In this document: one piece after another, positions 1-9,055 of the stretch | How the letters are laid out: the number at the start of each line of letters is the position of its first letter | How positions within the stretch are numbered: the first letter of the stretch is position 1 | Origin: Streptomyces viridochromogenes | Lineage (GTDB): Bacteria > Actinomycetota > Actinomycetes > Streptomycetales > Streptomycetaceae | Direction: 5' to 3' | DNA: 64,000 nt | Assembly (NCBI RefSeq): GCF_001270495.1 | Contig: NZ_LGUR01000036.1 | Span: 1-64,000, forward strand | Program-made: the position numbers and the translations under genes | Notes under the pieces: model-generated | Seen by the model: the letters and a program-made list of their open reading frames with translations, nothing else | What the model was told of the DNA's origin: nothing | Databases searched by the model: none

Positions 1-143
1 CTCGGCATCGCCCGCCTGCACAACCTTGCCCTCGCCGGGTGACGGGGAAACGCACAGGTCATCCAGCATGCCGGAGATCATTTACGGGACAACCCTTAGG
101 GTTCACATCTCATCCACAATTGCTCTCGGCGGGGGTCTTGTTC
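1..143. other. Left edge, no gene assigned
   Basis: Frame 1 is open from the window edge to a TGA at 40-42 and could be the last 13 codons of a gene cut off by the window. Thirteen residues are too few to identify it. The remainder is the upstream region of the kinase pseudogene. I see no RNA gene or clear promoter here. Confidence 0.3.
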
Positions 144-1830
144 GTGTCGCGGATTGCTGCTCGTCGTGCTTCGGACCCGGCCCGGATCGGGCGTTTCCGG
201 GTGGTCGGGGTGCTGGGCGCGGGCGGGATGGGCACGGTGTACGCCGCGGTGGGGGAGCGGGGCGAGCAGGTGGTGGTGACGGCTGTGCACGCGGGGCAGG
301 CGGCGGATGACCAGTTCCGGGCCCGGTTCCGGCGCGAGGTCACGGTGCTGCGGCGGGTTTCGGGGCCGTGCCTGGTGCCGTTGCTGGAGGCCGATCCCGA
401 AGCGGACATCCCGTGGCTGGCGACTGCCTATGTACCCGGCTTGACGCTCGGCGATCACACGGCGGTGCACGGGCCGCTGGCCGGGATTCAGCTGCATATG
501 TTCGCCGCGGGTACGGCTGGGGCGCTCGCGGCGGTGCACGCCGCCGGGGTGGTCCACCGCGACCTCAAGCCCGCGAACGTGATCTGGCCCCGGACGGGCC
601 GCGGGTGCTGGACTTCGGCATCGCCCACGTCGTCGACGGTACTGCGGTCACCCGCACCGGCATGCTGACCGGGACTCCGGGCTGGCTGAGCCCCGAGTAC
701 TACCGGGACGGCACTACCGGGCCGCCCGGGGACGTTTTCGCCTGGGGTGCTCTGCTGCTTTCGCGGCCACCGGCCGTCACCCTTTCGGCACCGGCAACGC
801 CGAGGCCGTCGCGTTCCGCGTCCTCAGCGCCGAGCCGGACCTCGCCGGCGTCCCCGATGACTTGCTCAGTCTGGTGACGGCGTGTCTCGCCAAAGACCCG
901 GGCTACCGGCCGTCGTCCGCCGTCGTGGCACAGAAGACTGGCGAACTGCTCGACGTGTAGGCGACCCAGGTCATCGGAGATGTCCACGACCGGCCGACCG
1001 AGGTCCCGAACCTGATCGCCGAGCAGTGGCACCCTCCGACCGTGGAAGGCCCTGCCTGGCCCGCTCCCGACATACGCCGTCCCGGCAGGCGCGCCTGGCT
1101 CATCGTGGCCGCGGCTGCCGTGTTTGCCTCGGCCGCGGCGGGCACCTGGTTCGTTCTGGCGTCGGGCCACGCCCCAGCGCGCGGCACCCACTCCCCACAG
1201 GCAACTGCGGCCCGTTCCACGCCTGCCGCCGAACCGGCAGCGACCACGTCACGCCTCGCTCGTTCAGCCACCAGCGAGTCACAGACCCCGACCGCTGTGG
1301 CCTCGTCCGCGTCGGCGCAGACCCAGGTGGTCACCCTCAGTCCCTGGTCACCGGGCGGTACTCCGGCAACCGGTATCACCATCATGAACCGGGCCAGCGG
1401 CTCCTGCTCCGGGGCTGCCGAGTCCACCATGCGCACAGAGGCCTGGCGCTGTACCGCTGGCGACCGGATCCTCGACCCGTGTTTCTCCCCGGACTCCAAC
1501 CCTGCAGCCACCAGAGCCCTGTGCTTGGACGGAGCCCCCGACCGCATGGTCGAGCTGTCTGTCGCCGAGAGCTTTCCCGGTAACAACAACCACATGCCGG
1601 GCGGACCCGACGTCGAGCCGATCGTCCTTGTCCTGGCCAACGGCGCCCGCTGCTCGTTCGCCGGTGGCGGCACCGCGATGCTGGCAGGACAGCGCCTGAA
1701 CTACGGCTGCGACAACGGCGGCTACCTGTACGGCTACCCGAACAAGACAGCCACGCTGTGGACCATCTCCTACGCAGCCCCCGGCAGCGGAGCCAGCGTC
1801 TCCACGCCGATCACCACGGTCTACCAGTAG
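144..1830 (+). pseudogene. Ser/Thr protein kinase (PknB-like) pseudogene
   Basis: This is the remains of a membrane-anchored Hanks-type kinase. The frame from about 144 carries the P-loop GAGGMGTVYA and the catalytic HRDLKPAN. Near 580 the reading shifts one frame and continues with VLDFGIAHV and TPGWLSPEYY. Near 760 it shifts again (FAATGRHPFG, then LAKDPGYRPS). An in-frame TAG at 958 then cuts off the C-terminal part, which reads on through a transmembrane segment (about 1100-1160) into a roughly 190-residue extracellular domain with several cysteines, ending at 1830. The ATP-anchoring lysine of the VAVK motif also reads as threonine (VVVTAV). Two frameshifts, one stop and a lost catalytic residue make a pseudogene far more likely than sequencing error. 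The start is a guess: GTG 144 or TTG 138. Confidence 0.85.
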
Positions 1831-2481
1831 CCCGCCGACGGCCACGCCGCTGAAGCGGCGAGTGGTGGCGTTTGGCCCGCGATCAACGCCGCAATGCGGC
1901 CCGAATATCCAAGCTCAGCAGGTGGCGGAAGCGCCAGCCGGGCTCGTCCAGAAGAGTCGCAGCGAAGTACGAACGGCGTCCCTGTGGCGTCCCGGTCGTG
2001 TCTCCTGAGAGACGCCACCCGGCATCCCTGCACAGGTGAGTCCTTCGAAGGCTCTGCCTGCGGCGCCAGTGCGGCACTGCCGGGGCGCGCACGAGACACA
2101 GCGAGGACGCACGCAGAACTCCAAGAGGTACACCGGCATCAGTCAGCGTCCTATCGGTGTCCCCGCCGAGTCTCGTTCGTGTACTGATGAGTCACCTCGG
2201 CGCGCTTCCTTGGTCACATGGTTCCGCTCGTTCTCCTCACGCCGCTGGGTCTTCAGCGCCCTCCTGGCCGCGACCTCCCGCATCTGCTTCGCCCGCACCC
2301 GCCGCACGTGGTGGGCGTCGTCGTCCAGGACGACACCGTCGGCGAGCGCCGCCTCAGTCAACGCTGCGACGTACGAGTCACGTGGTAGTCAGCTGCTGCT
2401 CGAACGATGGTCGGTTGCTACAGGTTCCGCCGCTGGAAAACTGGTGCCCCGATGCGACAGGGGCCGCTAGTTTCAATCCGT
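1831..2481. other. Gap with direct-repeat copy A and a coding relic
   Basis: There is no intact gene in 650 bases. The left half holds copy A of the long direct repeat. On the minus strand, from about 2390 down to 2185, one frame reads like genuine protein, rich in Arg, Glu and Ala (for example ADGVVLDDDAHHVRRVRAKQ, then ARRALKTQRREENERN). It has no proper start and runs into the repeat, so it is probably the tail of a lost gene. I cannot name the family. Confidence 0.4.
1927..2241 (+). repeat. Long imperfect direct repeat, copy A
   Basis: These 315 bases match 4773-5086 (314 bases) in the same orientation along their whole length. They share long exact stretches such as gcgaagtacgaacggcgtcc, ccggtcgtgtctcctg and ggttccgctcgttctcctca. 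Differences are scattered substitutions with almost no net length change. The two copies bracket the HEPN gene, the small broken ORF, the uppP fragment and another broken ORF. On the minus strand both copies begin with the same codons (REENERN, then KEARRG), so the repeat includes a piece of coding sequence. No terminal inverted repeats of an insertion sequence are visible. Confidence 0.85.
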
Positions 2482-3876
2482 ATGAGCAAGCATCTCTCCC
2501 TGCGTGAGGCCGTGTTGTCGTGGCTTGAGTACGCGGGCGGTCTGTCCCCAACACCCCAGTCCATCGTGGTACTGATGCTCCAGCCCCACTGGGAGGACGT
2601 GGTGAGTGAGGTGGCCGCCGCGGCGCCTAGGGAAGAGCACCCCGACCTCTACACAAGGGTCGACGGAGACTGGGCCCCAAACCCCCTGACGCTGCTGGAG
2701 GAGTCGGGCCTGTCTGCGGCGGCACGTCTGATTGCCCAGGGCGCACCGGTCCCTGTCTCCGAGGTCGCGGACAGCTTCGTCACCTTCTGCACAGGCCCGG
2801 CACCGATCACTGAGCAATGGCTGCTCCTCAACGGCACCTTCCCCCAGGGAACACGGATTCCGCTCGGGCGGCACACCCTTCAGACCTTCACCGCGGACGA
2901 GCTTCGTCAGACGGTCCCGATGCCGGCGCTGAGCAGCTTGGAGCCCTGGAGCCGCGATCTCGACCTGATCACCGGCGCACCCTTCCTCCATGCTCCCGAT
3001 CCCGGCCGCACGGTCACCCGCCGTCCGACCTGGTTCGACTTCACCGGCCCGCGTGCGGAAGCCCAGCACTGGCAAGCCCTTCTTCCGTTGATGCTGTGGG
3101 ACAGCGAACTGCTCCGGGTGGACTCGGTCTTCACCGTCGCGCGCGGACGCCGCTTCGATCTGAACCCCAGAAATGTGCCGACGACTATCCGGGTCTATGA
3201 AGGGCGGCACGGGAGAGAAGAGGAGGTCGAGGTCCGCGACACCGGCGAATTCCATGTCCCGGCCGCATGTCTACCGGCCCTGGCTGACTTCTGCGCCGCG
3301 ATCTCGGCGAAGATCGACGCGGTCATGGCAGGCGCTACCCACGACCGGAAAATCGTCAACCGGCGAGCCAGGCGCCTCGAACGCGCCGCCCGGCACCTCC
3401 TGGCCGCCTACCAGCGCACCTACAACGACGACGGTGTATGGGACGTGGAGGCGGACGAACTGCATCTCGACTACGTCATCGCCCTGGAAGCCCTGCTGAT
3501 CAGCCCCAACGACAAACGCGAAGGCATCGCCGACAACATCCGCTCCCGCGCGGCCGCACTGTTTCTCGCCCCTGACCACCAAGAAGAGGCCACGGAGATC
3601 GTCCGACGTGCCTACAAGGCTCGATCCGCTTACGTGCACGGTGACGTGATCAAAGACCAGATAGGGCAGGAGCAGCTGCGAACCCTCCGGCTCCTCACAC
3701 TGCAGGTCATCCTGCGCTGGCTCATCCTGACCCCTTCCGACACCGAGGACCTGGCGCCCCTGCTCGATGCTGCCGCCCAGGACACAGTCCGCGAAAACCA
3801 CATCAGCCAGCCCCTGCGCGCCTTCTTCACCACTACCCCGCCACGCAACCGGCCCGCCGACGTCACCGCCACATGA
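2482..3876 (+). CDS. Apea-like HEPN domain protein
   Basis: A 464-residue protein. The C-terminal third looks like an Apea-type HEPN domain: a helix with LDYVIALEALL, then ADNIRSRAAALF, and finally YKARSAYVHGD, which holds the RNase-type Rx4-6H signature as R381 and H386. HEPN proteins with this motif are often metal-independent RNases in toxin-antitoxin or antiphage systems, and ApeA itself is an antiphage factor. The N-terminal 300 residues match nothing I recognise. I chose ATG 2482 (MSKHLSLREA) because residues upstream of it look non-coding. No good ribosome site is visible, and in-frame starts at 2407 and 2452 are possible. The gene is intact while everything around it is broken. The RNA target and role are not known. 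It lies between the two copies of the direct repeat. Confidence 0.8.
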   Translation: MSKHLSLREAVLSWLEYAGGLSPTPQSIVVLMLQPHWEDVVSEVAAAAPREEHPDLYTRVDGDWAPNPLTLLEESGLSAAARLIAQGAPVPVSEVADSFVTFCTGPAPITEQWLLLNGTFPQGTRIPLGRHTLQTFTADELRQTVPMPALSSLEPWSRDLDLITGAPFLHAPDPGRTVTRRPTWFDFTGPRAEAQHWQALLPLMLWDSELLRVDSVFTVARGRRFDLNPRNVPTTIRVYEGRHGREEEVEVRDTGEFHVPAACLPALADFCAAISAKIDAVMAGATHDRKIVNRRARRLERAARHLLAAYQRTYNDDGVWDVEADELHLDYVIALEALLISPNDKREGIADNIRSRAAALFLAPDHQEEATEIVRRAYKARSAYVHGDVIKDQIGQEQLRTLRLLTLQVILRWLILTPSDTEDLAPLLDAAAQDTVRENHISQPLRAFFTTTPPRNRPADVTAT

Positions 3877-3938
3877 CCCCTGGGGGAAGCCGCCATAACG
3901 GTGTACGAGGCACAGGTCCGCACGGTGAGACAGTCGAG

Positions 3939-4119
3939 GTGACGCACACGTGGGAGGACATGGAAGCGCGCCTCGGCCGGCTCATCCTCACGGGCGCCGC
4001 GCTGGACGACCTCACCGGGTGCTGCCTGGGACACTGTGGACGAGCGGCTGCGTTTCCGCGTGGCGAGGGTCGCGGACTTGGCCGGACATGATCCTCAGCT
4101 GACCCGCTCTACCCTCTGC
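3939..4119 (+). pseudogene. Frameshifted small helical protein
   Basis: From GTG 3939 the frame reads VTHTWEDMEARLGRLILTGA and then LDDLTG. At about 4020 sensible coding continues one frame over (AAWDTVDERLRFRVARVADL, then AGHDPQLTRSTL). A single extra base at about 4019 would explain this. The combined product would be a small amphipathic helical protein of roughly 60 residues just downstream of the HEPN gene. An ATG at 3873 overlaps the HEPN stop (ATGA) in the first frame, so co-transcription is likely. An antitoxin-like partner role is possible but is only inference from position. The family is not recognised. Confidence 0.35.
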
Positions 4120-4156
4120 GCGGAAGGGTCCGCACGGACGTGCGGGCCCTTCCGCG
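4119..4156 (+). terminator. Strong hairpin terminator after the HEPN operon
   Basis: A 17-bp stem with one G-T wobble (cgcggaagggtccgcac pairs with gtgcgggcccttccgcg) encloses the loop ggac. It lies about 240 bases after the HEPN stop. There is no T-run, as is common in Streptomyces. Immediately downstream, 4163-4200 carries spaced 'gtgggaga' iterations of unknown meaning. Confidence 0.7.
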
Positions 4157-4261
4157 TCATCCCCTGGGAGATGAGTGGGAGACAAGTGGGAGATGATCAT
4201 GGCGTGGTGCTGCAATCAGGCGCTAGGAAATGTTAGATAGCGCTGTCTGTGCGGCCCTGGT

Positions 4262-4399
4262 TCAGCCCCCGGATTCGGCCGCGTGAGGAGACAGCACACC
4301 CGCGCTGACCAGCACAATGATGACGATGCCGAGGGCGATGCGGTACCAGACGAACGGCATGAAGCTCTTGGTCGAGATGAACTTCATGAACCGGTTCAT
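4262..4399 (-). pseudogene. Undecaprenyl-diphosphatase (UppP/BacA), 3' fragment
   Basis: Only the last 45 codons remain. They read MNRFMKFISTKSFMPFVWYR followed by a hydrophobic helix, IALGIVIIVLVSAGVL, and the tail SPHAAESGG. This is the characteristic final transmembrane segment of UppP, whose full length is about 270-290 residues. UppP recycles undecaprenyl diphosphate for cell-wall synthesis. Upstream of 4400 the sequence becomes unrelated, so the break is sharp. A working copy is presumably elsewhere, since the enzyme is important and often has paralogues in Streptomyces. Confidence 0.8.
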
Positions 4400-4464
4400 A
4401 CGTCGAGGTCATGAGCCGCTTTGGCCAGCGTGGGTGCTCCCTGCCCCCGCTCCGACTCCGCAGG

Positions 4465-4790
4465 CTACCCCGCGTGGGGTGCGCGGGACCACGGGAGGGT
4501 CTTCTGGTAGGTGTGAAGCGCGGCGTACAGCTCGGCTGCCTCACGGTGCTTCGCGAGAAGGTCGGCGGGGAACGGGTGCCGACCCCTGCGGACGCAATCC
4601 CGGCAAGCCCCGGCGGCCCGGCACCTCCACGGTGGTCTCCCGGACGGCCTCCACCACCTCGATGCGAGTCATCGCGGCCCGCCGCGCGGCCTTGACCTCC
4701 TCGGCCAAGACCTCCGCGGGGTGCATGACCCACTTCGCCTCGATACTCGCGGCCCGCGCCAGCTCCTCCGCCGGAAGCGCCAGCCGGACC
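4465..4790 (-). pseudogene. Frameshifted hypothetical protein with a CxxC
   Basis: From about 4790 down to about 4620 the minus strand reads LPAEELARAASIEAKWVMHP, AEVLAEEVKAARRAAM and TRIEVVEAVRETTVEVPG. The frame then slips near 4610 and continues CRDCVRRGRHPFPADLLAKH followed by REAAELYAALHTYQKTLPWS, ending at a TAG at 4465-4467. Codon use is Streptomyces-like in both halves, which supports a once-real gene with one indel. Its 5' end runs into direct-repeat copy B. The family is not recognised; a plasmid or integrative-element accessory protein is possible. Confidence 0.45.
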
Positions 4791-5086
4791 CTTCCAGGAG
4801 AGGCGTAGCGAAGTACGAACGGCGTCCCTGTGGTGTCCCGGTCGTGTCTCCTGGGAGGCGCCACCCGGTACCCCTGCACAGGTGAGTCCTCCGAAGGCTT
4901 TGGGTGCGACGCCAGTGCGGCACTGCCAGGACGCGCAGGAGACACCGTGAGGGCGTGCGCAGAACTCCAAGAGGTACACCTGCATCAGCCGGTGTCCTAT
5001 GTGTTCCCAGTGGCGTCCCCTGCGTGTCCCGATGGGCCACCTCGGCGCGCTTCCTTGGCCAGCCGGTTCCGCTCGTTCTCCTCACG
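4773..5086 (+). repeat. Long imperfect direct repeat, copy B
   Basis: Partner of 1927-2241, in the same orientation and about 2.85 kb downstream. Its right end abuts the truncated transposase almost directly (5086 against about 5093). This suggests that recombination or insertion used the repeat edge, or that the repeat end marks an old element boundary. Confidence 0.85.
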
Positions 5087-5092
5087 TCCGGG

Positions 5093-5907
5093 GAGAGGAG
5101 CTGCCGCAAGCGGATGGCCGCGCTGGCCTGCGTCTACGACCCCGCCCCGGCGTCCCGGCGCCCGCACGATGTGATCGCCGTGCCCGGTGGCCGGACCGGC
5201 GGCCGTGCGTTGCGCAAGGGACCGCGTGCCCGGGCCAAATGGCTGACCGCTTCGGTCGACCATGACGCCGCCACGGTGATCGCCGCCGCGTTCGACCAGG
5301 CCGAGGCCCGCGACCCCGCCCACCGGCGGTGCGGGGTGGTGCTGGTGGACGGCGACCGCCACCAGATTGAACTGGCCGAGGCCGCTCGCCGGAAGGTGAC
5401 GATCCATCTGATCGTGGATCTGATCCACGTGATCGAGTATCTCTGGAAGGCGTCCCGGTGCTTGCACGCCAAAGACGATCCGGCCGCCGAAGACTGGGTT
5501 GCCGAGCATGCGCTGGCCCTCCTGCACGGCCGTTGTGCCGAGGCGGCCGCCAGCATCGCGCGGCAGGCCGACGACTTGGGGCTGACGACCGAGCGGCGCG
5601 GGGGCGTCGAGGAGTGCGTGCGCTACCTCGCGACCAAGGAGGCCCTACCTGGGGCTACGCGCAGGCCCTGGAGCAGGGCTGGCCGATCGCGACCGGGGTG
5701 GCGGAGGGCGCCTGCCGCCACTTGATCGCGGACCGCTTCGACATCACAGGATCCCGGTGGAGCGTCGAGGGTGCCGAAGCCCTCCTCGTGCTCCGCGCCG
5801 TGATCGTCAACGGAGACTTCGAAGAATACTGGCTCCACCACATCGAACAAGAACATCTCCGCACTCGGCAGGCCCGCCACCAGGACGGATACGCCCTTAC
5901 CGCTTGA
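5093..5907 (+). pseudogene. ISKra4-family transposase, truncated and frameshifted
   Basis: The first part (5102 to about 5640) begins inside the protein at CRKRMAALACVYDP and runs through [14 protein letters not shown] and [15 protein letters not shown] frameshift near 5640 leads to [36 protein letters not shown] and [14 protein letters not shown], ending at TGA 5905. The GWPIATG-EGACRHL-TGSRW block is typical of the C-terminal half of ISKra4-type DDE transposases. The N-terminal domain is missing, because repeat copy B lies where it should be. No clear left end of the IS is visible. The element cannot move by itself. Confidence 0.8.
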
Positions 5908-6123
5908 CCGAGCAGGTCACTACGAAAGAGCCGCACCCACCGGGGTTTCGTGTTTCTACGTCACGACGACGTCACCCCCCGACCGGCGCGGCAGTGCGCA
6001 CAGCGCTGGTCGCACTGTGGTCGCATACGCGCGTGAAGTGGGGTGTTGTCGGGTGTAGTCGGGTGCAGTATCCGTGCAGGTCAGACCCGGTTTCCCGGGT
6101 TACGCTGCTGGTGGCGAAACCGC

Positions 6124-7146
6124 GTGTCTGAAAACGACGGCTTCTTCGACCACGTGGTGCCGCCGCTCCCGCCGAAGGACGCCTCCCGCGGCAAGTCCAC
6201 CGTCGACGTCTCGCTCGACCTCTACAAGGGCGACAGCAACCGCCCGGCCGGCCCCTACGGCCTCGGTCCGCGGGTCCCGATGCTGGTCGTCTCACCGTGG
6301 AGCAAGGGCGGCTACGTCAACTCCGAGACCCTCGACCACACCTCGATCCTGCGGTTCATGGAGCGCCGCTTCGGCGTCGAGGAGACGAACATCTCGCCTT
6401 GGCGCCGGGCCATCTGCGGCGACCTGACCTCGGCCTTCGACTTCTCCCGCAAGGACAGCCGCCCGGCCGCGCTGCCGGGGACGGACGAGTACGAGCCGCA
6501 GGACCGCGAGCGGCACCCCGACTACAAGCCGACCCCGCCGGCCGACCCGGACATGCCCCGGCAGGAGCGTGGCCTGCGCCCGACCCGGCCGCTGAGGTAC
6601 GCCCCGTACGTGGACGGCTCCGTCGACGCCGCGGCCGGCAAGTTCACGCTCGCCTTCGCCTCCGGCGCCAAGGCCGGTGCCGCCTTCCATGTCACGTCCG
6701 GCAACCGCACCGACGGCCCCTGGACGTACACCACCGAGGCCGGCAAGAGCATCGCGGACACCTGGAACTCGGCGTACTCGAACGGCTCGTACGACCTGAC
6801 CGTGCACGGCCCGGCCGGCTTCGTGCGCTGGTTCAAGGGCTCGAACAAGGCGGCCGGCCCCGAGGTCACCGCCCGGCACACCGGTAACGACATCGAGCTG
6901 ACCTTCACCAACAAGGGACCGGCGAGCGTTCGTCTGAAGATCGGCAACGGGTACGGCGGTCGCGCCACGACGGTGACCGTGCGGCCCGGCGCCACCGTCT
7001 GCCGCACGGTCGACCTCGCGGGGAGCCGGCGCTGGTACGACCTGACCGTCACCGCGGACGCCGACCCGGCGTTCCTGCGGCGGTTCGCCGGGCACGTCGA
7101 GAACGGGCGGCCGGGTGTGAGCGACCCCGCGATCATCACGGAGTAG
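6124..7146 (+). pseudogene. Phospholipase C (phosphoesterase family), 5' truncated
   Basis: The C-terminal half of a secreted PLC of the acid-phosphatase-like superfamily. It starts abruptly at SENDGFFDHVVPPLPP, which in intact enzymes follows the catalytic N-terminal half. It continues with LVVSPWSKGGYVNSETLDHT, FMERRFGV, and two copies of the C-terminal DUF756-type beta domain (about 6600-7130). Intact family members are about 680-700 residues; 340 remain and there is no signal peptide. The sequence before 6124 is unrelated, so the gene was cut at the same rearrangement zone that cut uppP. About 6043-6110 contains two close 'gtcgggtg' copies of unknown meaning. Confidence 0.85.
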
Positions 7147-7152
7147 CCGGGT

Positions 7153-8133
7153 TCAGAGCGGTGTGAGGTGCCCCGGCCGCGGTTGCCGGGGCATCAACGC
7201 CGGCTCCTGTGCCGCCGACTCGGGCTCCAGGGCCAGTACGGCGGCCACCGGGTGCTCGTCGTCGGTCCCGTGGGAGCGCGTGACATCCGGGGCCGGGGCG
7301 TGCGTGACGGCGGGCTCGGGCGTCGCCCGGCTGAGCAGCACCACGCCCCAGGACGCCAGCCCCGCCCCGGCCAGCGCGAGCAGGATGCCTGCCGCGCCGC
7401 CCTGCAACCGCTCGCCGAGCAGGACGAGCCCGATCACCGCGGCCGCCAGCGGGTTGGCCAGCGTCACCACTGCCAGCGGGGCGCCCAGGCCACCCCGGTA
7501 GGCGGTCTGCGACAGCAGCAGTCCGCTCGCCGCGAGGGCCGCGACCAGCAGCGCCACGCCGGCCACCTGGAGGCTGAGCAGCGGGGCGGAGTGGTCCGTC
7601 ACGGCCACCGTCACGGTCTGCGTGAGCGCCGAGCCGACCCCGGAGGCGAAGCCGGACGCGGTCGCGTGCCGCAGTCCCGGCCGGGCGCCCGGCCGGGACA
7701 GCATGCCGATCAGCGTCACCGTCACCGCCGCCACCGCCAGGGCCTCGGACGTGCTCAGTACCTCGTCGGGCGCGTGCCCGGACGCCGTGACGAGGATCGC
7801 GGCCAGGCCGACGAGCGTCAGCGCGGTACCGCGCCACTCGACCGCGCTGACCCGCCGCCCCGCGATGCGCGCACCCAGCGGCACCGCGACCACGAGGGTG
7901 AGCGCACCGAGGGGCTGCACCACGGTCAGCGGACCGTACTTCAGGGCCACCACGTGCAGCAGGGCGCCGGAGCCGTTGAGGAGGACCGATCCCCACCAGG
8001 CGCCGGAGCCCACCAGCTGGAGCAGTCCCGACCCGGCTGCGCGGGAGGCCAGTCGCTCCTGGGCGACGGCCGCGGCGGCGTAGGCGGCGGCGGAGAACAG
8101 AGACAGGACGACGGCGAGAAGGGTGGCGTTCAT
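7153..8133 (-). CDS. DMT-superfamily permease
   Basis: A 326-residue protein with about nine to ten predicted membrane helices. It opens with MNATLLAVVLSLFSAAAYAA and has the internal two-fold repeat of EamA/DMT transporters (ALKYGPLTVVQPLGALTLVV near residue 65). The hydrophilic tail of about 60 residues is Pro/Glu rich. The substrate cannot be read from sequence; relatives export metabolites or drugs. Its ATG overlaps the stop of the upstream PAP2 gene (ATGA at 8130-8133), so the two are translationally coupled. The pair faces a divergent TetR gene across an operator array, which suggests TetR control. Confidence 0.85.
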   Translation of the reverse strand: MNATLLAVVLSLFSAAAYAAAAVAQERLASRAAGSGLLQLVGSGAWWGSVLLNGSGALLHVVALKYGPLTVVQPLGALTLVVAVPLGARIAGRRVSAVEWRGTALTLVGLAAILVTASGHAPDEVLSTSEALAVAAVTVTLIGMLSRPGARPGLRHATASGFASGVGSALTQTVTVAVTDHSAPLLSLQVAGVALLVAALAASGLLLSQTAYRGGLGAPLAVVTLANPLAAAVIGLVLLGERLQGGAAGILLALAGAGLASWGVVLLSRATPEPAVTHAPAPDVTRSHGTDDEHPVAAVLALEPESAAQEPALMPRQPRPGHLTPL

Positions 8134-8936
8134 CGGCCCGCTCCCACGAGTACGGATTCCTCGTCCCGGGCTGCCGGCACGAGCTTGTCGGCGCCGCGTC
8201 CGGCCGTGGTCGCCGTGTGCTGCGGCAGGTTGATCACCGAGAGCGCGACGCCGAGCATGGCCGTCGCCACGATCGCGTCGAGCCAGTAGTGGTTGGCCGT
8301 GCCGAGAATGACCAGCAGGGTCAGCAGCGGGTGGAGCAGCCACAGCCACCGCCACCTGGACCGGGTCGCCATGATCAGGCCGATCGCCACCATCAGGGCC
8401 CAGCCGAAGTGCAGCGAGGGCATCGCCGCGAACTGGTTCGAGAGGTGGTCGGTCTCGGGTGGGCCGTACACGGAGGGGCCGTAGACCTGACCGGTGTCGA
8501 TCAGGCCGGTCGCGGCGAGCATCCGCGGCGGGGCCAGCGGGAACGCCAGATGCACCACCAGGGCGGCGGCGGTGACCACGGCGAGAACGCGGCGGGCCCA
8601 GACGTAGTGGGCGGGGCGGCGCAGATACAGCCAGATCAGGAAGGCCGCGGTGGCCGGGAAGTGGACGGTCGCGTAGTAGATGTTCGCGACGTGTATGAGC
8701 GTGTCGCCGTGCAGCAGGAGATGTTGCACCGAGCCCTCGCCGGGCAGATGGACGGCTCGTTCCAGGTCCCATACGCGGTCGGCGTTGCGAAACGCCTCGC
8801 CGGTGTGGCCCGTGGCGAGCTGCCGGCCGAACTTGTAGACGAGGAAGAGTCCTACGACGAGCAGGAGCTCCCGGACGAGCGGAGGCCGCGCTATCGCGTC
8901 GGTATCCGCCTGGGCAGGCTCGGTGCGGCCATTCAT
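8130..8936 (-). CDS. PAP2-superfamily membrane phosphatase
   Basis: A 268-residue, six-helix membrane protein of the Aur1/Ipt1-like PAP2 group. The visible catalytic signatures are MPSLHFGW (the PSGH-type histidine) and GTANHYWLDAI (HxxxD). Family members hydrolyse lipid phosphates or transfer phosphoinositol; the exact substrate is open. The start ATG 8936 sits directly on a ggggga motif. It is first in a two-gene operon with the DMT permease. Its promoter must lie within or beside the 16-bp repeat array at 8992-9055. Confidence 0.85.
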   Translation of the reverse strand: MNGRTEPAQADTDAIARPPLVRELLLVVGLFLVYKFGRQLATGHTGEAFRNADRVWDLERAVHLPGEGSVQHLLLHGDTLIHVANIYYATVHFPATAAFLIWLYLRRPAHYVWARRVLAVVTAAALVVHLAFPLAPPRMLAATGLIDTGQVYGPSVYGPPETDHLSNQFAAMPSLHFGWALMVAIGLIMATRSRWRWLWLLHPLLTLLVILGTANHYWLDAIVATAMLGVALSVINLPQHTATTAGRGADKLVPAARDEESVLVGAGR

Positions 8937-8991
8937 TCCCCCGGACCTTTCGCTGAACGGGTGGGTGGTGCGAACCAATCGATACGGCAGC

Positions 8992-9055
8992 GTACCGAAA
9001 CGTCTCTGTACCGAAACGCCTCTGTACCGATACGACACTGTACCGATACGGAAGC
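8992..9055. promoter_or_regulatory. Four 16-bp tandem operator-like repeats
   Basis: The heptamer gtaccga recurs at 8992, 9008, 9024 and 9040, exactly 16 bp apart. Each sits inside gtaccga(a/t)acg followed by five less conserved bases. Flanking sequence at 8980-8985 (cgatacg) and 9071-9080 (cgtatcgata) gives inverted half-sites of the same family. The array lies between divergent genes, PAP2-DMT and tetR, and is a strong candidate operator for the TetR protein at 9152. The 16-bp period is about one and a half helical turns, so neighbouring units face opposite sides of the DNA. Confidence 0.7.

Noticed and set aside
4150..4300. tRNA-based attachment site near the repeat island
   Set aside because: The 'gtgggaga' iterations looked like integrase arm sites, but no tRNA end, integrase gene or matching att repeat is present.
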